Below are positions 21,172-31,869 of a stretch of 64,000 nt of DNA, piece by piece (position 1 is the first letter of the stretch; each line of letters starts with the position of its first letter). The position numbers were made by a program, and so were the translations under genes. This DNA comes from Ascochyta rabiei (lineage: Eukaryota; Ascomycota; Dothideomycetes; Pleosporales; Didymellaceae), in assembly GCF_004011695.2 (NCBI RefSeq), contig NC_082426.1, positions 434,001-498,000 on the forward strand. Direction: 5' to 3'. The notes below the pieces were generated by a model that had not been told where the DNA came from, made no database searches, and saw only the letters and a program-made list of their open reading frames with translations.

Positions 21172-23476
21172 GATAACCCGCTGAATCGAGCGATACTAGC
21201 ACAGTAAACATACAGATTGGCCAAGCAGCCTTGAATGTAGATTGATTCTTGTGGGAATGTGATGTAAGTGGTCTATCAAACATGCATGCAGAGCTAACAC
21301 TCACCAGCTTAAGGGGTTAAATTTGTTGCGCAAGAGGGGTGTCACATGTGCAGCCCAAAGCAGCAGAATATATCCAGTGGAATGAGACTTATTCGAGAGG
21401 TCGTGATGTGGGCAAACATCTCAGGCGATGCTATCTGATTTCTTATGGTGGGTAGCCGTTATCTTGACCATTCATTTTAGGATTAATAGTTGCCGCGTAC
21501 AGTAAACAAACCCCGGAGCATCCGGTGCATATCGCTGGTCCACAGAAGTATTATGATAAGCTTGAGTGTTCATGCATGTGTGCCTGTGATAGCGCGAATC
21601 TACCCCGCCGGCAACTTCACAGGGTGACAGGGATCGCGCTGGAGCATTGACTCTGGACGGCTTCAACTTTGACAGTGACCGTAATATTTCGAAAACTTCC
21701 GACTTCTTAGTCACTATGCACTTTCTTTGATACCGGCTGTTAATTCCTGGACATGGTATACTTGTACTTCACTTTGTACGCGATCATCACTCGTGTCTAT
21801 GGTGATGGTTCTCACAATCCTGCTCATTCTTTTCACCTTGATATTCACCATGCGCATCCGGTTGTCTTTTAGCTTCGCCTACTCCCCTCGGATCTCGACC
21901 CTGTCCCTAGTACTCTTTTGAGATAGACTCTCCCGAGTAAAGCGCCATCTTCTTGACCTATCAGCAGACTGTGACGCGTCGAGCAGGCCACTGTTGTCTT
22001 GTTGATAGTATTGAGGATTGTATAAGGAACGATAAGCTTGGACATAGTGGCTACGTTTCGACTGTGATGCGATTCAATCCCTAGGGTTTGTCACTACGGT
22101 GCTACCCTACGTACGCCCTCTACTCACAACGAGGGCAATCGCCCATCCTCAAACTCTCAAAGGCCGTGATCAATGCTGATGACATTCAGAAAACAGCTGA
22201 GTGGGAGAGGTACAGATTACGAGCACAAGCTGAAAGTTCATGACTAAGAGAAAATATGTGACTTCAAGACTGTTGGGCCTTGTGCGCGGAACAGGAGCCG
22301 AAACAAACTCTGCTTGAGCGATGACACTTCAGATACTTGCGCTGGTTGGTAAGTATTTTGAGGTTTTCCCGCTGTCGTCTGATAGACTGACCATCTGCTA
22401 GCATTGCTGGATTGGTCAGGTTTTCAACGATACGTGTTCAAGAACTTATTCCACACAAACGTACTGAAAAGCTGGCGAAGGGGGCGACTGGAGTCAAAGA
22501 TGCCTTCGCTGCCAAAATTATTACCTAGCCTATACAATACAAGTAAGCTATGAGGCTTCCCTGCTTTATTGTCGTAGTCAAAGCATCGTTCTGACTTTCC
22601 AGCTTGTTCATAGCTCTAGTGCAGCGCAGGTTACCGCATTCTTTGCTGGAAGTCGACTATGCTAGGCTTGTTTAGGGCGGATCCTAGTCATCTTCACAGG
22701 AGGATCTAGTATAAGAAACTCTGTAGGGACTATAATGTAGCGCTTCTGTAGGAAACTAAGAAAGAATCTTTTCCCACTATCTTTTAGCGATATAAAGCCT
22801 ACAAGAAATAGAAGAAATAGCGTCTTAGCCCTAATTTTGTAAAGAGAGCGGCAGAAGCAGTTGATATGGCCTTGTCCTAGCCAATCAATTGTCCTCACTG
22901 CTCCTCAAAGTAGCCTTGCATAGTTAACCCTCAACCAAGAATGCCGTAGCACTCCAGAGTGCTGCACTTGCTGTCGGTTATACACCGAAAGGCTACCGCA
23001 TGGCTGTAGTACATACTGAACATCACAAGAAGAAGTAACCTGGAGAACGCTTAACCTCCATTCGACCTGACCGTTAGTTGGAGATTGAACTTAGACCAGA
23101 TTGCAGTCCATCGCTGAATGTCGATCCTGAAGCGATAAGTATGCAACTGGCTGGTGGCCTTGATTTTTCGTGTGCGATCGTGCTTGAGATCCTGCGTCGG
23201 TGTAATATCCGTCAACCGCTTGCGGACTTCGAGCCAAAACCATGATGTCACTATAGTTACCGCGGTGTGTTACCTAAAGCCATCATTGCACCATCGCCTG
23301 AGCTTACCAATCTAATAAACAGCGACAAAGCTCGAGACAGTGGGGATGTGGGGCCATGTGGGGAGGGAGGCTTTGTAAGGAAGCTTGAAGCTGAGCTTGG
23401 GAAGATTTACTTCTGACGTTCAAGTCTACGAGACTGACTTCCACATACTCACCACTTACTACTGATTCTTCTCACC
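21172..23476. other. Intergenic region (2.3 kb) between the DUF3445 and enoyl-reductase-like genes
   Basis: The flanking genes are divergent, so both promoters lie here. The only structured piece is an AT-richer patch at about 22,660-22,900 that could be an old transposon scrap; no domain is recognisable. Confidence 0.4.
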
Positions 23477-24657
23477 ATGTCTAACAAAGCCGCTTTCATC
23501 ACAGAGGCTAAAGCCAACCCACTGCAGGTCAAGAACGCGCCATTGCCTTCTGCCGGCAAGGGAGAGATCGTTGTGAGGAATCATGCAGCCGCTGTCAACC
23601 CTGTAGACTGTAAGCACTTTCCAGCAAATCTGAGCACAATGAAAGCTAATGTAGGCTAGGGAAGATCCAGGATTATGGTGCATCACCCACTCGTCAATAA
23701 TAGCAGCGGACAGCAATTGACATCTGCAGGCATCTTCCTCCAGAAATACCCTAATGTTTTGGGGACTGATGTAGCCGGCGAGGTCCACGAAGTTGGCGAG
23801 GGTGTCACACATGTGAAGAAAGGCGATCGTGTCCTCGGGTATGCAACTATCTGCGTGCGTCAAGCACTTCGCTAATCCTGGATGTGGATAGACATGCATT
23901 CTCTCTCGTAAGCAACAACCCTGCGCAGGGCGGCTTCCAGCTCTACACTTCTCTCAACGCGCTCGTCGTGTCCAAGATCCCCGACAACCTGTCCTACACC
24001 TCAGCAGCCGTCCTCCCACTCGCAATCTCGACGGCCGCAGCCTGCCTCTTCAAGAAGGAAACCCTCGCTCTTCCTCTTCCGAAGAGCTCAGATGCAAGCC
24101 CTCCTTTGAGCGGCAAGTCTGTGCTAGTGTGGGGTGGCTCGAGCAGCGTCGGCGCGACAGCCATCCAGCTCGCAGCTGGCGCAGGTCACAAGGTTATCAG
24201 CGTTGCATCGGAGCGCAACATTGACGGTGTCAAGGACCTGGGAGCTACCGCTGTGTTTGACTACCACTCCTCTTCGGTAGCAGACGACATTATCGCTGCG
24301 CTCGAGGGCACCGAGTTTGCTGGTGTCTGCGATGCTATTGGCACACCCGACGCCGTGAAGGCGTGGTCTCCGGTGTACAAGAAGCTCGGCGGAAAGTACG
24401 GGTCGGTGTTGCCTGGTGCTGAAGGCCTGCCTGACGGTATCAAGGGCACAAGTGTCTTCGGACCAAGTGTTGCGCTCGACGACAAATACATTGGCGATGT
24501 TATTTGGGCAAAATGGGTACCCGAAGCTCTGCAGAAAGGAACTTTGAAGGCCTCGCCCGAGGCAATCGTTGTGAAGGGTGGTCTTGACTCTGTGCAAGAG
24601 GGCTTGAACAAGCAGAAAGCCGGAGTTAGTTTTGGAAAGATTGTGGTGGAGTTGTAG
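23477..24657 (+). CDS. Medium-chain dehydrogenase/reductase, enoyl-reductase-like (toxD-like)
   Basis: Four exons, 23477-23609, 23660-23677, 23730-23838 and 23892-24657, separated by introns of 50, 52 and 53 bp, give 341 residues. Exon 2 is only 18 nt, and the spliced frame AAVNPVDWKIQDYGIFLQKY is what the family predicts. A GroES-like half (NVLGTDVAGEVHEVGEG, KKGDRVLG) is followed by a Rossmann half with VWGGSSSVGATAIQLA (about 166-181). The structural-zinc cysteines of alcohol dehydrogenases are absent, as in quinone-oxidoreductase and trans-acting enoyl-reductase relatives. It should use NADPH to reduce an activated double bond. Some relatives work with polyketide synthases, but none is nearby. 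Confidence 0.88.
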
Positions 24658-26277
24658 GCATCTGCTCTTTGTTTACTACCAACACGGAACTAGTGCAATG
24701 CCAAACACTACAAAGCGGGCGCCACATTGGCAGGATCGTTGAGTGAATCACATGTTTTTGGGCTCTCCAGACGCATGGCGACTCCACGCACATCTCGGTA
24801 GAACATTTCGCCGGACCCATATTAAAAAAGTTCCCATTTCTGCTGCTTCAAACTCCTCCACCTCACCGAGCGTACTCAGAAGGGAGTATCCATCTGTGTT
24901 TGCAACGAGCTCTTGCTACTGACAACAACGACGACCTTGCTATACTCGTACCACAGTAAGTCCCATGCAGCTTTCATCGCAATTGCTTTTTATGATGAAA
25001 TATTCCACTATTCGCAGTTTCCACGTTAGTCTCGACTTGAACCTAGACAGAGGCGCTGAACGCAATACGAATGTCTTCCTTGGATGTCTGATCTTCTTCG
25101 GCACGCTCTTATTGCACTTTCTATTGGATGGTTGAGCTCAAGCTAACTTGGTTCAGGAACTTTGAGATCCCCGTCTTATACAGCTTTCATAGTCTTGTGC
25201 TCACTAGAATCAATTCCCTAGTGGCTTCGTTTGAACACTTTACATCTGCCACAAGATTTTCAACAGCTGATGCCCGTGTCCTTCACGTCATGAATCCAGC
25301 GCAATCGTTACGTCGATCCGGCCAGCTGCACAGTACTTGTCGAGGTCTGCATGAGCTCACATCGTCCCTGTCACATTTATGCATAGAATCGAGGTCTTAC
25401 CATACATATCCCATCGAAGTCCAGCTCAACTCCGAGAGTTAGTGTCGGACGAGAAGGTCTTTGCAAATCGAGCCTGGCCTACTGTCGGAAGCATGCGTAG
25501 TAATTTACGTCGTGGACAGGCGCAAGTAGCTCCTGTATGGGTCTGATTCACGCAAGCAGCGAATATGGCTAGGCAGTGCTACAGCGCAGTCTGTATTTGA
25601 CCGCATACCCTTCCTGATGAGCTGATACTTCACGTCCACGAATCCGTTACGCATCATTTCACTACACTATACGACAATGAGCGTGAAGATTGCTTATGTG
25701 TCTCCGCACTCAGTTGGCTTCCTCAACCTCGGCCTCCATACCTTAGCGTCTTTACAAAGAAAGGCCATGTGCTCGACCTTCAGATAGGATAAAGAAGTAC
25801 TGATAGGCTATAGATCGGGATCGAGGTTCGCGAAACTTGAGCCGGATCCGAATTTTGATCTGTGAGCAGGGAATTGTCAATTGTGGATTGTGGAAGACTA
25901 CTTATGTCCAGCTATGGGTTTCATCCGTATCTCACCCAAACACGAATACTGTTTTTTTGTGTCACTGATGAGGCGGAGCTGAGCAGAGACTGGGTTTTGG
26001 AAAATGTTTACCAAGGTACGAGCGCGCTGTCCATTCTCGCAGTTCACCTTTACACCTTCCACACTCACAGCCTGCCATCGTAGCTTCAGCTTCAGCTACA
26101 CAAAATATACAAATACAAGCGCGTCAACAGTGCGAACATGCATTTGCCCTCATACAACATAACATCACGAATACCTCTAACCTTTATCAGCATCACTCAG
26201 CGTTCTGCTACTCCATCCTTTTCATTTGTCTCTCTGTGGGTTTCACAACCGAACCATCCCCCTAGTCACTGCGGTCT
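24658..26277. other. Intergenic region (1.6 kb)
   Basis: It holds the 3' flank of the dehydrogenase and the promoter of the secreted protein gene. No further gene, RNA or repeat is supported. Confidence 0.45.
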
Positions 26278-26946
26278 ATGCGTTTCACCTCTCTATCAGC
26301 ATTCGCCACACTCCTGCTGCGGTGCACTTTCGCTGTCCCATATCCTTTGTCGAATGCCACAGATACGACAAATACCACATTCGGTACACCGTCTAGCGGG
26401 CCGTACGTTTGTCAGAGGGTCTATCCTTCTGACCTCACCATAGTCAACTCTCGCTATCCCGACTACGGCGTCGGCCATCTTCATAACACCACACTCTTCT
26501 TCATGCTCCGCCGGCAGATACTCGGCGAGGGCGAGATCGCCACACGCGTGCAATTCCAAGGACTTCCGTCCGCAGCTTCCAACAAGACCTGCCGTCTTGA
26601 GTTCGTCTTGCCAAACGAAAAGCTCCAGAAGATGCAAGGTACGAATCCAAGTTTCGATATATACCAAGTCCAAGGCGATGCGGACGCCATCGCGACTTGG
26701 AACACATACAAAGGCAGTGAAGGGGTGAGCTTGTTTGGTCGTATCAATGGGGAGTCAGAAGCTTTGGAGAAGACAAGGGGCGTTGGTGGCATCGCGGCAG
26801 TCAACGAGACAGTTTGTGCTGAGACGCTGACTTTCCAAATGGGCATGGCGTACGATGGTGGGAATTTGCCAAACTACTGGGATTTTCCAAATGTCGCACC
26901 TCCTGCTTGGCCAATCCAAGGATTCAGGATCGTGTACGGCTGCTGA
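26278..26946 (+). CDS. Small secreted protein, possibly But2-C-terminal-domain-like
   Basis: A single exon encodes 222 residues. MRFTSLSAFATLLLRCTFAV is a signal peptide with cleavage likely near residue 19-20. The mature part has five cysteines (VCQRV, KTCRLEF, TVCAETL and the terminal YGC among them), several N-glycosylation sequons (NATD, NTT, NKT, NET) and no membrane segment. The pattern TRVQFQGLP ... NKTCRLEFVLP ... FDIYQVQG ... ETLTFQMGMAYDGG resembles fungal secreted proteins with the But2 (ubiquitin-3-binding) C-terminal domain. That similarity is from memory and is the weaker part of this call. The function is unknown, and an extracellular or host-interaction role is only a possibility. 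Confidence 0.8.
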   Translation: MRFTSLSAFATLLLRCTFAVPYPLSNATDTTNTTFGTPSSGPYVCQRVYPSDLTIVNSRYPDYGVGHLHNTTLFFMLRRQILGEGEIATRVQFQGLPSAASNKTCRLEFVLPNEKLQKMQGTNPSFDIYQVQGDADAIATWNTYKGSEGVSLFGRINGESEALEKTRGVGGIAAVNETVCAETLTFQMGMAYDGGNLPNYWDFPNVAPPAWPIQGFRIVYGC

Positions 26947-27380
26947 GAACATTCCACGACCTAGGGGAGGAGTAGGTTCCAACAGACTGGGGGGCTGATG
27001 ATAAAACCGTCGACCTTCAGTCACTCTGCTTACATTTGAGTAATGCTCATGGACTCAGTATGTCAGTTTGAAGAAGGATAGTGTAGTACTCAGATGTCTC
27101 AATTGAACTCATGGAAGTCCAGCTCCGGCCATGATCGCCTGTCAAGGACATGGAGATAATGCCCTGTGTCCATAACTAGTACTCTGGGGCATGGGTGTAA
27201 CTCGTCATCATGGCTACCATACTGACAAACATCCACATCAACAATCTGCAACTTAACACATATTTCCGAGAAGATGACTGCCGTGCGTCTTATTGAAATA
27301 TCTGTTGTCTTCAATCTCTAATTTACCGCCTTGGAGTTTAATTGTGCCATTGCCTGTCTCTTCGAAAGAGAACCAGCAGT
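26947..27380. other. Convergent 3' intergenic region
   Basis: It separates the ends of the secreted-protein gene and the arrestin-like gene. I see only 3' flanking sequence. Confidence 0.5.
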
Positions 27381-28730
27381 TCACACAGTGTAGTACTCTG
27401 GTGGCGGAAACGCTTGAGGAGGTGGCCTTGCGTGCAACTGGTCCAGTCCAATCGTCCCGTTCTCTCCCGAAATCGAGCTGAATGTCCAGCCCGAGACGAA
27501 CTGGACTTTTTCTTTGCACACGATCCCAGACCACTCATTTTTTACGCATTCGCCCCACATCTCGACCTGCATCACGTGCTCCAGTGTCATTCCATAGGTC
27601 GAGAAACTTGGTGTAATCAATCCGTCAGCCTTGAGTTTCCGATGATCTCCCAAGTCGGCCATATTTAGGCCGTCTTGTAGAGGCTCCCCATTTCCAGAAG
27701 TGAACTTTTTGTCAATCAGTGTGGTCGTGTGTTCAGCGCGGTCAATGTGTTCACTGGCACAATTGACTGAGTCTTTCGGTTGCGGGACAAATGTGTTATA
27801 AGTGGAAATTATTTGCACTCGTACGCGGCGCAAAAAGAGCGGAGGGGGTTCGGGAATAGATGATGACCGATCGAGATGCTGCAATGTGACGAGTATGGGA
27901 AAATCGGAGCCGATGACTATGACGCGAGGTGGAGTGGCCAGAACGTTGAATTTGTAGAAGGGGATTTCGCTGAAGGTCTCTATACCGAAGAAAAGCTCTT
28001 TCTCGACCAGGAAGTCCTTCACCTTGCTGAACTTGCCGCTTTTCTCCTTATAACCGGGTAATAGCTTTCGCGTTCGAATGAACTTATAGCGGCACTGCTG
28101 CCTGGGCAAACTCGTTCCGAAGTCGATATTGGGCTGCAGAAGCAACAAGTCATACTCTGGTGCCGGTGGTACGAACTTTACCTCTTGTCGAATCTTCAAG
28201 GATGAATCTAACCGTGCCTCGAGGTAGTACGAGACACCTGGAGCGACTGCAACCCCCGCGTTTGTCGAGGACGTGCACGTTGGAGGTAGCAAAAATCCTG
28301 GGGAATGCTGGAACCGAGGATGACCAAAGGAATCTTTTGAGTAGTGCCATTCCCGCCCCGCGGGTGGCGTCTGAGCTACCACATGTGGAAAGGTAAATTG
28401 AAAGGGAAGGTCGACTTTCCCATCGTCAGCTGTGCCTCGGCGCAGGATGTCATAATTCTCGCTGGTGCCCGAGGATGTGAATAGCTCTCGCTCAAGGCGA
28501 AAGAGTTCGGTCTGGCATCCCTCAAAGTCTTTGTTGTAAAGAATGCAGGTTCCTCTGAAGAATATGCTTACGTTCTGGGGGCGTGCGGTAGGATCGACAC
28601 GCACCACACCACGTACGATGTCTCCAGTGGTGTAAGTGTGCTTGGTGTGGGAGAAGACGTCGATGTATAGAAGCTTTTGGGCCAAGTTGGTGTCAGAAGC
28701 CCCTGCAAGAGATACACTCGCGGAATGCAT
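27381..28730 (-). CDS. Arrestin-like (alpha-arrestin) protein
   Basis: A single exon encodes 449 residues. The N-terminal arrestin sandwich is recognisable: LLYIDVFSHTKHTYTTGDIV, RGVVRVDPTARPQNVSIFFR and DLPFQFTFP, then a PGFLLPP segment and SYYLEARLD. The second half continues with KELFFGIETFSEIPFYKFNV and RVRVQIISTYNTFV. The chain ends in QAFPPPEYYTV: a PPEY (PPxY) motif nine residues from the end, the type bound by WW domains of Rsp5/Nedd4 ubiquitin ligases. Alpha-arrestins link such ligases to plasma-membrane transporters for endocytosis. This protein is a diverged member, since the family assignment rests on the N-terminal fold pattern. It is divergent from CBP3. Confidence 0.8.
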   Translation of the reverse strand: MHSASVSLAGASDTNLAQKLLYIDVFSHTKHTYTTGDIVRGVVRVDPTARPQNVSIFFRGTCILYNKDFEGCQTELFRLERELFTSSGTSENYDILRRGTADDGKVDLPFQFTFPHVVAQTPPAGREWHYSKDSFGHPRFQHSPGFLLPPTCTSSTNAGVAVAPGVSYYLEARLDSSLKIRQEVKFVPPAPEYDLLLLQPNIDFGTSLPRQQCRYKFIRTRKLLPGYKEKSGKFSKVKDFLVEKELFFGIETFSEIPFYKFNVLATPPRVIVIGSDFPILVTLQHLDRSSSIPEPPPLFLRRVRVQIISTYNTFVPQPKDSVNCASEHIDRAEHTTTLIDKKFTSGNGEPLQDGLNMADLGDHRKLKADGLITPSFSTYGMTLEHVMQVEMWGECVKNEWSGIVCKEKVQFVSGWTFSSISGENGTIGLDQLHARPPPQAFPPPEYYTV

Positions 28731-29289
28731 GTTTGTACCAGTGCGGCTGAGCTGCGCGGGATCAAGCTGAAGGTTGCATGTTGGGGCGGGCTGGAGAGTT
28801 GTCTGCGCAAGTTTGCGAGGAACGCTGCGGAGGCTTATACCTACGGTAACCTACCCCAGAAGGATGCGCGATACACAGCCTGGAGTCACGAGGTCAGCTG
28901 TAGGCTTGGCTCGGATCCTTGCCCTTTTTGCATGCTGATGTAGCTTCGCCGGGCTGTGGCAGCTGCTTGTTTGACTTGATTGGCTCTTGGGTGCTGCTTG
29001 CAATCGTTGCAATCGTTTGGAGGTGCGCTGGTGGTTAGCAAGCTCTTGATGTAGACTGACGTGTCTCGGTACAGCGCGAGAAGAATCTAGAAAGCTATGT
29101 CGCAAGTGGAAGCACTGTGAACTTGCTGTGTTTGGGTGCAGCGGTGTGTCGTGGTGATGCTTCGATTGGCGAGGGTGGAGGAGCTAGGTGTGGTGAGGTC
29201 ATGGATCGTTGCGGCAAGGCGCGCGTCGCGACTTTTTGAACTTGGGTATCTGCAAAGGCTCACGGCGCTCGGCCTCATCAACCACAACC
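28731..29289. promoter_or_regulatory. Shared promoter region of the arrestin-like gene and CBP3
   Basis: These 559 bp separate two divergent start codons and must contain both promoters. No individual element can be assigned. Confidence 0.6.
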
Positions 29290-30324
29290 ATGGCGACCAG
29301 CTTCACCTGCAGAACATGCTCACGCGCGCTGTCCAAGTCAAGCTCCTCTTGGCTACAGGTGAGGAACGAGGCCACGCCTCCGTAGTCTCGGCTAACGTTG
29401 GCAGTCGAGGAACAAGACAAGTCTTCGCCGAGTGCAACGAAACTTCTCTACCACCGCACCGAGTCTTTACCACGCATCGCGTAGCCTTCACGCGGATGTC
29501 AGGCCTGAGACGATCAAGAAACCATATCCCAATGTCAAGTCCGGTGTGTCTGGGCTTGCGCAGAAGTTGCGTGAGAAGGCACCGTTGATGACAGAGCCTT
29601 ACGTAGCGTACGGCGCCACGAGGGATCTGATCAAAGAATGTTCGAAACCCGGCGAATACACGATCCCCCAAGCCCTTCAGAAAGGTGCCGAGATCCCCAC
29701 GATCGAGAATGGTGTACACCTAGGAGAGGGTGTGGGATGGTGGTACGAGAGTACGTGTTGCCGGCCTCCAACGATCAAGCTGCAGCAGCTCCCCCAGCCA
29801 TGTCATACTCACAATACACAGCGCTCGGGCTCAAACCTACCTTTGCCAACTGGACGCAGATCACCTTCATCCACATGTACATGCTCCAGGTGCGATTTAG
29901 AATGCTGCCGCAATCGCACGCCAGCGTGTGGATCCAGCACCTGACTAACCACGCCTTCTACGCTGCCGAAGATCGACTTGTGGTGTGGCACAAGTTCAAC
30001 GCCAACTCTCTCCGCCAGAAGCACCTCAAGGACATGTTCTCGCAATGGCGTGCGGTCCTTTTGTCGTACGATGAGGGTCTTATGAAGGGCGATGCCATGC
30101 TTGCAGCTGCTGTCTGGCGTAACCTGCTGGGCGCCAAGGAAGACGTGGACTTTCAGAAGTTGGCTCAGATTGTGGGCTACATGAGAAGGGAACTAAAGAG
30201 GCTGGAGAAGGCAAGTGACGATGAGGTCGCAAACGGACTGTGGAAGTTCAAGGGCGATCCTGGGGAGGAGGCCAGCCTTGTGAAGCAGTCGAGCAGAATG
30301 ATGACGGAGAACGGGAAGGCTTAG
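29290..30324 (+). CDS. CBP3: Ubiquinol-cytochrome c reductase assembly factor CBP3 (UQCC1 family)
   Basis: Three exons, 29290-29358, 29405-29750 and 29822-30324, with introns of 46 bp (GTGAGG...GGCAG) and 71 bp (GTACGT...CACAG), give 305 residues. The N-terminus (MATSFTCRTCSRALSKSSSS, then RNKTSLRRVQRNFST) is rich in Arg/Ser and free of acidic residues, as expected for a mitochondrial presequence. The chaperone domain starts at WWYETLGLKPTFANWTQ across intron 2 and continues ITFIHMYMLQVRFRMLP, WIQHLTNHAFYAAEDRLVV, then FSQWRAVLLSYDEGLMKGDA and VWRNLL. Cbp3, with Cbp6, binds the mitoribosome exit and newly made cytochrome b for complex III assembly. All conserved blocks are present. The ATG is the first after the divergent promoter and gives the presequence. 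Confidence 0.92.
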
Positions 30325-30745
30325 ACGGCCGTGAACCGAGGTGTAGGCCTATGTCATGTCTCTGTGCCGTTGGTTGTTGCACCAGGACACACTGTATACT
30401 ATTGTAATCGAAATGTCGAGGCTAATTTTGGGTGGCCGTGCAGGGCACTTGAGGGACATTGTGCAGTTCACTCGGTACTATCTATCCACCTTGACCTCAC
30501 CACGCAAGACTCACTCACAGCCTTGCCACGACGTACGCTCAAAGTGACTTGGGCAGTGCGGACATGCGCATCCTGCGGGACCATCTGGATCGTGCAACGA
30601 TGGACCCTCTTCTGACGTTCTCGTGCGGGCAGAGGACGAAACAGGAGAGCATTTGCAAGTGGATACAGCTTGGACAAAGGCTCCCTTTACTTGGAGACCA
30701 TCGCACGACGGAAGTGCTGTGGCTTTCTTTGCCTGCAAACCAGAC

Positions 30746-30868
30746 TCCTCTCACGATGTCATGCCTGCCAAGGTGGACTGCCCACCTCCTCTCACGATGT
30801 CATGCCTGCCAAGGTGGACTGCCAACCTCCTCTCACGATGTCGTGCCTGCCAAGGTGGACTGCCCACC
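30746..30868. repeat. 41-bp tandem repeat, three copies
   Basis: The unit begins TCCTCTCACGATGTCATGCC and continues TGCCAAGGTGGACTGCC. Copies start at 30746, 30787 and 30828, an exact 41-bp period, with only two or three substitutions. Confidence 0.92.
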
Positions 30869-31276
30869 TGGCGACTTTGGCCGGAGAGCGGCCGGTGAAG
30901 AGAGGGGAGGGGACAGACCTACGTCAGTCAGGGCGTGGAAAAAGAGGTGAGCCAGGCTGGACACTTGTTGACGCTTGTTTCACACGCCGACCATTTCCGC
31001 ACTGGCCGCTTGTTTGGGGCTTGCGCGTGCAGACAGACGGCCGTGACGGTGGCTGTCGTTTGGTGATGGTGAGACAGGTAGCAGGACGAGGAGGTTTGAA
31101 GATGGGCGGCCTAGCGGCTGCCGTTGATTGGCACTCCTGCCGCGCCTGATTGCTGAGAGCCGAGAGCCAGGACGCAGCTGAGCTGAGAGCCGAGAGCTGA
31201 GAGCAGCCGTCAGACGGGCAGCGTGATGGTCATGTGTCATGTGTCGTCCCTCTAGACAGCACGACGGCCTCCTTGG

Positions 31277-31315
31277 CAGACGGCAGACGGCAGACGGCAG
31301 ACGGCAGACGGCAGA
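31277..31315. repeat. 7-bp tandem repeat (CAGACGG)n
   Basis: Five and a half copies lie in tandem. A (GTGCGT)n-like run follows at about 31,381-31,441. Confidence 0.9.
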
Positions 31316-31869
31316 CCACGCTTCCCAGGTGGAGCCTCCCATTCTCGCCATCCTCTTCCACGCTCGCTCCGTACCGTGCCCGTGCGTGTGCGTGTGCGTG
31401 TGCCTGTCTGTGCCTGTGTCCGTGTCCGTGCGTGTGCGTGTGCTGCATTTCCTGTGCACGATACCACGGTCTGTTCGCCTGGTAGCGTGTGACCGTCGTG
31501 TGGGAATACAGCAGAGTGCCCCTGGTTCGTCCTGTTTCCTGTTGCGTGCTTGACCGCCTGCTTGCCTCGACTACTCTCTAGCCCCGAGGGCAGACGAAAC
31601 ACGTCCGGGCCCCCTCGCCGCCTCCGCAGCCAGAGCGTAGCATTCGACACGCCAGCATACACGCTCCCCTGGGCGCGCTGGTACCTGAAGCCCTTGCCTG
31701 GCCCCGTTGCATACTGCCGACGCTGCCTCTGTCGTCTCGTCTCCCCTTGCACGCCGCTGTCGTGCTCGCTGCAGCAGTCGCACCGAGTCTTGGAAGTCGA
31801 AAGGGTAGGGTCAGCGCAGCGCAACCCACCGCACCGCACCGCGCCGCACCCCCGTCCCCGCCGCGAGCC

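Larger units (their letters stand above)
30325..31869. other. Intergenic region with several tandem repeats, upstream of the Cdc4-like gene
   Basis: It contains the CBP3 3' flank and the promoter and 5' UTR of the Cdc4-like gene. A 41-bp satellite, a 7-bp satellite and a GTGCGT-type run are listed separately. Overlapping open frames occur on both strands but are repeat-driven or compositional. Confidence 0.5.

Noticed and set aside
22662..22898. 78-codon minus-strand frame in an AT-richer patch
   Set aside because: It might be a transposon scrap, but I could not match it to any family and there are no TIRs or LTRs.
10393..24657. Secondary-metabolite gene cluster
   Set aside because: Only oxidoreductases are present, with no backbone synthase, transporter or regulator, and ATG3 lies in between.
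25128..25442. 104-codon plus-strand frame
   Set aside because: Isolated, no motif and no continuing exons.
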